A DNA stretch of 64,000 nt from Flavobacteriales bacterium (lineage in GTDB: Bacteria; Bacteroidota; Bacteroidia; Flavobacteriales_D; Crocinitomicaceae). Below, piece by piece: positions 9,143 through 17,103 of this stretch. Each line of letters starts with the position of its first letter. The first letter of the stretch is position 1. The notes under the pieces are model-generated. The model was not told the origin of the DNA and ran no database searches. It was given only the letters and a program-made list of their open reading frames with translations. The stretch is from NCBI GenBank assembly GCA_947449575.1, contig CANFRV010000015.1, forward strand, positions 1 through 64,000. The letters are read 5' to 3'. The position numbers and the translations under genes are program-made.

Positions 9143-10411
9143 ATGCGAAAAATAAGTAGTTTAATTCAATCTCCCTCTTTTAAAAGTCTTGTTATTCAAT
9201 TAATTGGATTCGCTTTGTCTTTTTTATTGAGTATTGTTTTAACGAATGTATTTGACGCTAAAATTTATGGGGAATATGTATTGGTGTATTCTACGATAGA
9301 TATGTTTGCAATATTCTCTTTGATGGGTTATAATCAATTATTTTCGATAGAAATTCCCAAGCTTAAAACAGATAAAGAACGTTTTGTAATTTTTAAAATA
9401 GCTAACCGTAGAAGTTTAATTAATTCCATTATTATCGCTATTGGTGTTTTACTCTTTGGAATTTTTTATCCATTTCAAGAAAGAAATATTGCTTATTTGA
9501 TGATTTCTTCCGCTTTTGTCTTACCATTTATTGGGTTAACGCTTGTAAACACTAACTTTTTATACAGTTTAAAAGAAACGATATTCCCACAATTAAATGA
9601 TAAAATTGTAAGAATTGTACTTTTTATTGCGTGTATTTTTCTGTTTGCGCAATTTTCAACTTCCATTTTAGTGGTTGTTTTTGCATTTATAATTTCGAGT
9701 TGCATTACCTATGGTATCTCTTATTATTTAAGAAAAAGAAGGATTTCATTTACAAAAAATGAAATTTCCAATCCTCCAAATAAGTTTAATAAAACGATTT
9801 ATTTATTACTGATAATCAATTCAATAAATCTACTTTTTTCAAAGACAGATGCTATTCAAATGGCATATTATTTAGGTGCTGATTTTGCTGGTGTAAACAA
9901 TGTATATATGAAAATGTCGCATATTTTACACTTGGTAATGAGTAGTTCATTACTGATTTTTAGTCCTAAAATATCCAAAATAATTGCACAAGAACGATTC
10001 GATTTGGTTCGAAAAGAATTAAAAAAAGTATTTCGTTTCGCATTACCATTAAGTGTTGTTTTATTAATTATCGTATTGACTTTAAGTCCTATTTTCTTGG
10101 GTTTCTATAAATCAAATATTTATCAAACACATAGTTATAGTATAACCCTATATTGTGTGTCAGCTATGCTTGGTATACTTACTGGTCCAGCTGCAATGAT
10201 TTTAATGTTGTCTAACAAATTAAATGCGTTAATTATTGGTTATGGATTAGAATTAATTTTAAACTTGTTCTTAAATGCACTTCTGATCCCCAGTTATTCA
10301 ATTGAAGGAGCGGCTTATGCAACCATTATTAGTGAACTAGCTGTAAATTTATATTTTGCCTATATTTGCTTTAAAGCGTATCGATTGAACACCTTGTTTT
10401 TCGGAAAATAA
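9143..10411 (+). CDS. Second polysaccharide exporter/flippase (MOP superfamily)
   Basis: This 422-residue protein has about 12 predicted membrane segments. It begins with IQLIGFALSFLLSIVLTNVF followed by YGEYVLVYSTIDMFAIFS, the usual N-terminal pattern of oligosaccharide flippases. It is shorter than the first flippase at 6817 and not obviously a close copy. It may export a different glycolipid or have replaced the other in function. The gene starts 4 bases after the FkbM gene ends. Confidence 0.8.
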   Translation: MRKISSLIQSPSFKSLVIQLIGFALSFLLSIVLTNVFDAKIYGEYVLVYSTIDMFAIFSLMGYNQLFSIEIPKLKTDKERFVIFKIANRRSLINSIIIAIGVLLFGIFYPFQERNIAYLMISSAFVLPFIGLTLVNTNFLYSLKETIFPQLNDKIVRIVLFIACIFLFAQFSTSILVVVFAFIISSCITYGISYYLRKRRISFTKNEISNPPNKFNKTIYLLLIINSINLLFSKTDAIQMAYYLGADFAGVNNVYMKMSHILHLVMSSSLLIFSPKISKIIAQERFDLVRKELKKVFRFALPLSVVLLIIVLTLSPIFLGFYKSNIYQTHSYSITLYCVSAMLGILTGPAAMILMLSNKLNALIIGYGLELILNLFLNALLIPSYSIEGAAYATIISELAVNLYFAYICFKAYRLNTLFFGK

Positions 10412-10418
10412 TAAAAAG

Positions 10419-11552
10419 ATGAAAATTGCAGTAATAGAAGTGGAATGTCATGCAGAAGTATTGCGTTCTACTATCCTACTATTCTCTAAAATACCTAATT
10501 ATCAATTAACCATTTTCACAACTCTTGATATTCTTACAGAAGCAGGATTTTCGGCGGAATCTAGTGCTAGTCTAAATGTTATTTTAAAAAAATCAAACGA
10601 AACGGATAGTACTTTTTTTCAGCGAAATATAGAACTAATAAACAAGCATAATTACCTCTTGATAAACACCTTACAGCGAAAGTTTTATATATACAACAAC
10701 TTAAAAATCAATATACCAATTGCATTACGCGTGCATAATTCACACTTTTTTTGGTCAGGGACATTTCAAAATAAAAAATATAGTTTATCCAAGTATAAAT
10801 TACTCATCAAAGAAATTTATAAGTTTGAATTTTTACAACGTAAAAAATTTCTTCAGAAAATGGATTATTTCTTTTTCCCTTCTGAAAATACTTTAGAGTT
10901 TGCGATTAAGCGCTATACAATGCTTACATCAAAAGCTTATTTATTTCCTTTAAATTATCAAGATTCAATTCCATCCGTTTCTAAAGGAATTGAAAAGACA
11001 CTAATTATTCCTGGAAAAGTAGATCCATTACGCAAAGACTTAGATTTTCTTCATACGTTTATCAAACTACTTGCTGAGAAACCGCTCGATTTTGTAATTA
11101 CTATAGTGTTTTTAGGTGTTACTGAGGGAGAAAAAGCAAAGCGCTTTATAGATAAAATAATGCACTATTCCTCAAAAAGCTTAAAAATAGTACATTTTAC
11201 AAGTATTATTCCTCAAGATACGTATAACAACCATATGCAGAAATGTGATATTGTTTGGTGTCCAATTTACACATCTACTATTTTTCAACTTTCCAAAGAA
11301 ATTTATGGTAAAACAAAGGTTTCTGGGGGGGTAAATGACGCAATCAACTTCGGTAAATGGTGTTTTGTTCCATCAAGTTATTCGGTGGATGTTTCTTTAG
11401 ATAAACAGATATTGACCTATGATTCGGTAGTAGATTTGTATGTTAAAGTAAAAAATAAACTTACTGATTGTTCTGAAACACCTCTGCAAGCAAAAGATTC
11501 GGCATATCGTTTAGAAAATCAACGAACATTTATTCAAACCGTTTTTAAATGA
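10419..11552 (+). CDS. Probable glycosyltransferase (GT-B-like)
   Basis: The 377-residue protein starts KIAVIEVECHAEVLRSTILLF like a GT-B N-terminal domain. It contains IPIALRVHNSHFFW, a linker with FFFPSENTLEFA, and a second Rossmann-like half starting KTLIIPGKVDPLRKDLDFL, which resembles the donor-binding half of GT4 enzymes. The classic E-x7-E is not clear, so the family is uncertain. It overlaps the next gene by 4 bases (ATGA), showing translational coupling within the polysaccharide operon. Confidence 0.6.
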   Translation: MKIAVIEVECHAEVLRSTILLFSKIPNYQLTIFTTLDILTEAGFSAESSASLNVILKKSNETDSTFFQRNIELINKHNYLLINTLQRKFYIYNNLKINIPIALRVHNSHFFWSGTFQNKKYSLSKYKLLIKEIYKFEFLQRKKFLQKMDYFFFPSENTLEFAIKRYTMLTSKAYLFPLNYQDSIPSVSKGIEKTLIIPGKVDPLRKDLDFLHTFIKLLAEKPLDFVITIVFLGVTEGEKAKRFIDKIMHYSSKSLKIVHFTSIIPQDTYNNHMQKCDIVWCPIYTSTIFQLSKEIYGKTKVSGGVNDAINFGKWCFVPSSYSVDVSLDKQILTYDSVVDLYVKVKNKLTDCSETPLQAKDSAYRLENQRTFIQTVFK

Positions 11553-12487
11553 GTAAATCGTTAAATATCGTACTTCTTTCTAATAATCAAATTGATAAAA
11601 ATCGATGGGATCAAACCATGGAGTCTTCCCAAAATGGAATTGTTTATGGATATTCTTGGTATTTAGATGCAGTATTTCCGACGTGGTCTGCTTTAGTCTC
11701 GGATGATTACTCCTATATATTCCCGATAACTTCAAAGCGAAAATTTGGATTATCTTATTGGTATTCTCCGATTTACACCATGCAACTTGGAGTTTTTTCA
11801 TCGAATGAATTATCGAATGAAGTACTTAATCTTTTTTACACATTACTACCAAATTCTATTATTTCTTTTGATTTTAGTGTGAATGCTAAAATTCAGCAGA
11901 TCCCAGATGGTTTCACTTCTACCATTAAGACTTGTCAATATATTGATTTAGCATCTTCCTATGCTGAATTAAAAAAAGACTATTCTACCAATTTAATCCG
12001 GAATTTAAAAAAAGCAAAAAAAGCAAATTTGCGCATTCAAGAATCAAACGATATAGCATCCGTAGTTTCTATGTTTCGTGTTTATCGAGGGAATTCTCTA
12101 GAGAACGTAAAAGAAAATGATTATAAAATATTAGATACCTTAATTCAACAAGCTTTAGCGCTTAAAAAAGGTAAAATTTTCCAGGTTTATCTTGAAGAAG
12201 AATTGTTAGCTTCCTGTTTTTTTTCATATGCAAACAACCGAATTATCTACCATAAAGGAGGGGTAAATCCAAAAGCTAAAAAACTTGGGGCGATGCATTT
12301 TTTAATTGATTATTTATTATTTGAAAACGCAGAATCCAACTTAATTATCGATTTTGGAGGTTCTTCCATACCAGCTGTAAAACAATTTAATACCAATTTT
12401 GGGAAATCCGAATATACGTATTTACAACTTAAAAAAGGAAATCGTTGGATTACTCTAGGACGAAAAATAAAAAATAAATTATTTTAA
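11549..12487 (+). CDS. FemAB/GNAT-like acyl- or aminoacyltransferase
   Basis: The 312-residue protein resembles the GNAT/FemAB group found in polysaccharide loci: YGYSWYLDAVFPTWSALV near residue 35, a conserved middle SYAELKKDYSTNLIRNLKKA, and IYHKGGVNPKAKKLGAMHFL in the acyl-donor region near the C-terminus. Such proteins may acylate an amino sugar or join an amino acid to a precursor. It is the last gene of the plus-strand polysaccharide group, overlaps the preceding gene, and its 3' end overlaps the convergent bshB1 by 9 bases. Confidence 0.6.
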   Translation: MSKSLNIVLLSNNQIDKNRWDQTMESSQNGIVYGYSWYLDAVFPTWSALVSDDYSYIFPITSKRKFGLSYWYSPIYTMQLGVFSSNELSNEVLNLFYTLLPNSIISFDFSVNAKIQQIPDGFTSTIKTCQYIDLASSYAELKKDYSTNLIRNLKKAKKANLRIQESNDIASVVSMFRVYRGNSLENVKENDYKILDTLIQQALALKKGKIFQVYLEEELLASCFFSYANNRIIYHKGGVNPKAKKLGAMHFLIDYLLFENAESNLIIDFGGSSIPAVKQFNTNFGKSEYTYLQLKKGNRWITLGRKIKNKLF

Positions 12488-13201
12488 CGTAAAAATATCA
12501 GTTACACCAATTGTACGCTCAACTGTAAATCCTTCCGCATACCTCACTCCTATTGCACGACCCATTTCAGCCATTCTACCTGAAAGAAAATCTAAAAAAT
12601 CTTGTCCTGAAATTGGTGTTGTAGGTCCCTCTTGATCTGGATTGAAAAATTGCGTTTTATAGGCTAATATAGACTGCATCTTTTGCTCATAGAAATCGGT
12701 AACATCTACTACAAAATCTGGTTTTATATAGCGATCTTGAATATAATGATACACAGCTTTTGGTCGATATGCTTCTTGAGGTATACCATTATAGGAGGTT
12801 TCTATTTTTGTTAATCCTGCTAAGAAACATGCCTCTGAAACAAGTTTACTTCCTTTTGCGTGGTCTGGATGACGATCTTCTGTAGCATTTGCAAAGACGA
12901 TTTCAGGTTGTAACAATCGAATTTGTTCTACAATTTTCAATAAATTTTCTTTTGTGTTTTCCAAAAAACCATCTTCCATTTTTAAGTTATGACGATAAAT
13001 TATCCCCATAATCTCTGCTGCATCACTAGCCTCTTGATAACGAGTTTCAATAGTTCCTCGAGAACCTAATTCACCTTGCGTTAAATCTACAATTGCAACT
13101 GTTTTACCCAGTGCAATATGTTTTAAAATGGTTCCTGATGCAGATAACTCTACATCATCAGGATGCGCGCCAAAAGCAAGTATGTCGAGTTTAAATTGCA
13201 T
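12479..13201 (-). CDS. bshB1: Bacillithiol biosynthesis deacetylase BshB1
   Basis: The 240-residue PIG-L/LmbE-fold protein has the zinc motif AHPDDVE at residues 12-18, then DLTQGELGSRGT and ATEDRHPDHAKGS, which supplies further metal and catalytic residues. BshB1 removes acetyl from GlcNAc-malate in the cytoplasm, the second step of bacillithiol synthesis. The ATG shares its A with the TAA of the upstream HEPN toxin gene, so the two are probably translated together. bshA and bshC are not in the window. Confidence 0.9.
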   Translation of the reverse strand: MQFKLDILAFGAHPDDVELSASGTILKHIALGKTVAIVDLTQGELGSRGTIETRYQEASDAAEIMGIIYRHNLKMEDGFLENTKENLLKIVEQIRLLQPEIVFANATEDRHPDHAKGSKLVSEACFLAGLTKIETSYNGIPQEAYRPKAVYHYIQDRYIKPDFVVDVTDFYEQKMQSILAYKTQFFNPDQEGPTTPISGQDFLDFLSGRMAEMGRAIGVRYAEGFTVERTIGVTDIFTLK

Positions 13202-13560
13202 TAAATCACAGTATTATTCTCATTAATTAATTTTTCAATTTCAATCTTGAGCTTTGGTAAATGATTGATTAAAATAGACCAAATATTCTCATCAGAAATA
13301 CTATCATAAGCATGTATTACTTGATTCCTTAAACCAATGATAGATTTGGTATTCGTAATTTTATTTTCAAATAATGGATCTTGCTTTAATATTCTGTTGA
13401 TTGCTTCCCCTATAATTTCTAACTCTCTCTCAGTTGCTCTTTTAAGAATTAGATTGTTTTTATATTCAAAGAAATCTTTAGTATATAAAGTGAAAAATGA
13501 ATCAATTTCGTTAATAGCTATTTTTACATCAAATAGCCATTTTAATATTTTCTCATCCAT
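13201..13560 (-). CDS. hepT: HepT-like HEPN toxin (DUF86)
   Basis: The 119-residue all-helical protein carries the HEPN ribonuclease motif R-x4-H-x-Y as R78, H83 and Y85 (RNQVIHAY). Known HepT proteins cleave RNA and are silenced when the partner MntA AMPylates the tyrosine of this motif. The upstream mntA gene overlaps it by 8 bases, the standard arrangement. The 3' end shares one base with the bshB1 start. All active-site residues are present, so it is probably functional. Confidence 0.85.
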   Translation of the reverse strand: MDEKILKWLFDVKIAINEIDSFFTLYTKDFFEYKNNLILKRATERELEIIGEAINRILKQDPLFENKITNTKSIIGLRNQVIHAYDSISDENIWSILINHLPKLKIEIEKLINENNTVI

Positions 13561-13852
13561 AAATCAATTCTTTATTTTTATTAATAGAATTTATCAATAT
13601 TGGATTTTTAAGGGTTTGTTCTTCTAACAAATCAATTTCTCGATTAAACAACTCCTTTAATTTTTCTTTTAAGAGCAAATAGTTATCAAAATATAAAGAG
13701 AGATCGAATGGTTTAAATTTTACAAGCAAATCTATGTCACTCGTAGAAGAGAATTTATCTGTCAAAGCTGAACCGAATAGAAATAATTTATCTACATGGT
13801 ATGTATCACACAATGTAAATAAAGCTTCTTTATGCATATCTATTGAGAACAT
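13553..13852 (-). CDS. mntA: MntA-like minimal nucleotidyltransferase antitoxin
   Basis: The 99-residue protein has the polymerase-beta nucleotidyltransferase motif GS-x10-DxD: G27-S28, D39 and D41. The size is typical of MNT antitoxins, which AMPylate the partner HEPN toxin. It is the first gene of the pair and overlaps hepT by 8 bases. A CAAATGTA at 13857-13864 reads TACATTTG on this strand, a possible -7 element only a few bases before the ATG. Confidence 0.85.
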   Translation of the reverse strand: MFSIDMHKEALFTLCDTYHVDKLFLFGSALTDKFSSTSDIDLLVKFKPFDLSLYFDNYLLLKEKLKELFNREIDLLEEQTLKNPILINSINKNKELIYG

Positions 13853-13889
13853 ACTACAAATGTAAAAGCAATAATCAATATTGAAAAAT

Positions 13890-16800
13890 TTATTTTTCTA
13901 ATAATCCTTTAGCATAATCTCTATTTCTCCACCATGATATAGTTGAGAAAACTGCAAAACAAGCAACTGTATAAAATATCCAATTAGGAACTTCTGCTAA
14001 TCCTTCGCCTTGTGCATAGGAATGTAATCCAACTAAATAGAAGTTCACACCAAAGAAAGTGAAGATAATTGCTCCGTAACTCCAAAAACTAACTAAGTTG
14101 AACGTGAATTTACTTGCTAAACCTGGAATGTAACGTAAGTGTAATAGGATAGCATAAACTAACACGGAAACCAAAGCCCATGTCTCTTTTGGATCCCAAC
14201 CCCAGTATCTACCCCAAGATTCATTTGCCCAAATACCTCCTAAGAATGTTCCGATGGTCAACATAAACAAACCAATTGTAATCGTTAATTCTGATATCGC
14301 AGTTATTTCATTAATTTGTTTGGTAATACGTTTACCGTTTACAGAAGTTCTAAATATATACATGATTTGATTTAGGAAACCTAAAATTGCACCTAAACCA
14401 AGGAAACCATAACTTCCAGTAATTATAGCTACGTGTATCATTAGCCAATAGGATTTTAACACGGGTTGTAATGGAGTAATTTCTGGATCCATCAAATTTA
14501 ATTCAGTAACAAACAAAATGAAGAAGGATAAAATGGCGGTACCTGCTAATACAGCCGCATTTTTACGGGAGAAAATAAAACCAGCTATCATCGCAACCCA
14601 AGAAATAAATACAACGGCTTCATACCCATTACTCCATGGTGCATGGCCTGAAATATACCAACGCATTCCAATACCTACTCCATGATAGATAAAAATGATA
14701 CCAATCAATAGAATAAAAGGCATTGAAATTTTCTTGAATTTTTTGTCTGTATTTTCAGTTTGATTAATAAATACGCGTACAAAATAGATTATCAATAAAA
14801 TCAATCCCAAAACAAAATAACTATACATCGTATTTTTGAAGATATTCATTTTGTTATAGCTAATCTCCATATTGACCATCGTTTCGGATGGTACAATCTT
14901 CTTAGATGTTGCTCGTTGGAATTTTTTAAGTGCATTCAGATTGTCTAATGCTAAACCGTAGGAATTTGTTTCTTTTGATTTTGCAACAGACATTAAATAG
15001 CGCATAGCAAGTTTAGATGACGTAGTGTCTTTTTGCATTAAACTCATGTCTAACGGAACATACCAAGCATTATTCGGGTCATTTTTTAATGGTATGATTT
15101 TCATATAGGTCCACTGAAAAATGGAACCAACTACTTGAAAACGCTCTACTAATTTGATTATTTTTTTATCAAACTCTGAACGTTTAGATTCCATTTTTTG
15201 ATGTGCTTCATTGTATTTATTAATCCATTGGAAGTTACCTTGGTTATCGATTAATTCTTCGTAGCTCACAAATTTCTTTAATCTTAATGGCTCTCTTAAC
15301 ACAGTAGGAACGGAAATTACTGCTTCTTTAATCCAATGTGGTGGATACATGTGCATACTAAACACTGTTTGAACAGCATTCTTCTCATTAAACGTGTTTT
15401 TTCCATAAATCTTACGTAATAAATTATCACATAAAGTATGTATCGGAACAATTCTCCCATCGTAATCTTGTACTAACAAACTAGATAAAGCTTCACTATG
15501 TTCTTCCGACATGATATGGAATACATCTTTTGGAGCTTCTTTCGTATGGTTATGCCCTTCATGTTCGTCCTGCGCAGTTACATTAAACGAAAACAAACTA
15601 GTAAATAAAATTACAAGTATCCCAATGTTTCTAGCTTTTGACTTATTGATAATTCCTAACAATTCTTTAAATCTACCAACCGGTGCAAAAAATGACATCA
15701 CCATTCCAACCATTAATAATAAATACCCTAAATACGTTATGTTCGTACCCCAAAAATCATTGTTTACACTTAATTTAGTTCCTTTTTCATCTGCATCATA
15801 ACTCGATTGAAAAAAACGATATCCATCGTAATCCATTACGTGATTCATAAAAATAGTGTGATCTTTTGTATATTTATTTGCTGTATCAATCACAGTAACA
15901 TCACTTTCGAAAGATGAAGCAACATCGGATCCAGGATATCTTGCTAAACGAAAATCTTTACATCCAATTTCGAATGGTAAATAGATTTTTGTGGATCCAT
16001 ATTCCATTTCATAGGTTAAACCTTCAAAATTAAACACCGTATGTTCTGGAATCTGCCCTATCCCTCCTATCAATTCGACTAATTTAGATTTAGCACCATC
16101 CGTTATTTTGATGGTTAGTATATCTACACCAACATTTTTCTTCCCAGAAGACATTTTAACCATCTTTGCATGCGGAATTTCTCTTTTGAAAACAAATTGT
16201 TGTCCTCCAACAATATATAAGGTCGTTGGTAAAAAAGGAAGCAAGGTGTCATTTGGGATTTTAGTAAATGCTTCTTCTGGAGGATTCTGACCAGATTGAC
16301 GGTACTTCATCATACTTGCCATCGGTAAATATTGAATCGGAAGTTTTGATTTTACCATCAATTTTCCATTGACTTTCGTTATATCAATACCAGGCATTGC
16401 GTTTTTCTTCTCGTAGGATAATGCATTTTCACCGACCATTACAAAGCCATTTGGAGCAATGTAATTAGATTTCATGCCATCGGTAACTACTTCTAGAACG
16501 CCTGACTTTATTGTATCATGAATTAAAAGTGAGTCAACTTGTTTTTTCTTGAAATCTACATACTCTATGGTTACTGGTGTTTTGTGGTTTGGAAAATCGA
16601 CATCAATTTCAAAATCATTCGTAGTTTCTTCCGATAAAAAAGTTTTTTGATTTACTTCATATTGTTTCACACGATCATTGATTCTAAACCAAAGATGTGG
16701 ATCGGATGCATAAATAAAATTACTTGTTTCACCTTCACGAATTGCCATTAAGCCTTCAAATCCAAAAAAGCGTGTTACACCTGCACCTATCAGAATAATG

Positions 16801-17057
16801 ATGAAGGATAGGTGGAATGTCAACATCGCTATTTTCTCCCGTTGAACCATTTTATAACGAAAAATATTTGCTATCAAGTTGAACATTAAATACACTAATA
16901 ACACCTCAAACCAACGTGCATTGTATACCAATATTTTCGCTGTTTGAATATCGAATTTAGATTCGAGGATAGTTGCCCAACCTATCGCAACTAAAAACAC
17001 AAGCATTGCAAGTGCCATCAATCGCATGGAAAACAAATTTGTTATAATTTTTTTCAT
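13890..17057 (-). CDS. ccsBA: Fused cytochrome c maturation protein CcsB-CcsA (System II)
   Basis: The 1055-residue protein fuses a ResB/CcsB domain (N-terminal membrane helices, a long periplasmic region, a fourth helix near residue 450) to a ResC/CcsA domain (about residues 750-1055). The haem-handling WWD motif is WGRYWGWDPKETWALVS at 948-964. A middle periplasmic stretch begins with His-rich DEHEGHNHTKE. It moves haem across the membrane and attaches it to apocytochrome c. The fusion is usual in Bacteroidota and epsilonproteobacteria. It is the last gene of the carB-DUF4834-yfhO-ccsBA run. Confidence 0.92.
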   Translation of the reverse strand: MKKIITNLFSMRLMALAMLVFLVAIGWATILESKFDIQTAKILVYNARWFEVLLVYLMFNLIANIFRYKMVQREKIAMLTFHLSFIIILIGAGVTRFFGFEGLMAIREGETSNFIYASDPHLWFRINDRVKQYEVNQKTFLSEETTNDFEIDVDFPNHKTPVTIEYVDFKKKQVDSLLIHDTIKSGVLEVVTDGMKSNYIAPNGFVMVGENALSYEKKNAMPGIDITKVNGKLMVKSKLPIQYLPMASMMKYRQSGQNPPEEAFTKIPNDTLLPFLPTTLYIVGGQQFVFKREIPHAKMVKMSSGKKNVGVDILTIKITDGAKSKLVELIGGIGQIPEHTVFNFEGLTYEMEYGSTKIYLPFEIGCKDFRLARYPGSDVASSFESDVTVIDTANKYTKDHTIFMNHVMDYDGYRFFQSSYDADEKGTKLSVNNDFWGTNITYLGYLLLMVGMVMSFFAPVGRFKELLGIINKSKARNIGILVILFTSLFSFNVTAQDEHEGHNHTKEAPKDVFHIMSEEHSEALSSLLVQDYDGRIVPIHTLCDNLLRKIYGKNTFNEKNAVQTVFSMHMYPPHWIKEAVISVPTVLREPLRLKKFVSYEELIDNQGNFQWINKYNEAHQKMESKRSEFDKKIIKLVERFQVVGSIFQWTYMKIIPLKNDPNNAWYVPLDMSLMQKDTTSSKLAMRYLMSVAKSKETNSYGLALDNLNALKKFQRATSKKIVPSETMVNMEISYNKMNIFKNTMYSYFVLGLILLIIYFVRVFINQTENTDKKFKKISMPFILLIGIIFIYHGVGIGMRWYISGHAPWSNGYEAVVFISWVAMIAGFIFSRKNAAVLAGTAILSFFILFVTELNLMDPEITPLQPVLKSYWLMIHVAIITGSYGFLGLGAILGFLNQIMYIFRTSVNGKRITKQINEITAISELTITIGLFMLTIGTFLGGIWANESWGRYWGWDPKETWALVSVLVYAILLHLRYIPGLASKFTFNLVSFWSYGAIIFTFFGVNFYLVGLHSYAQGEGLAEVPNWIFYTVACFAVFSTISWWRNRDYAKGLLEK

Positions 17058-17103
17058 GGTATGTATACTTAATTTGTCGTTATAGAGTAAGTTTCTTATA
17101 GAT

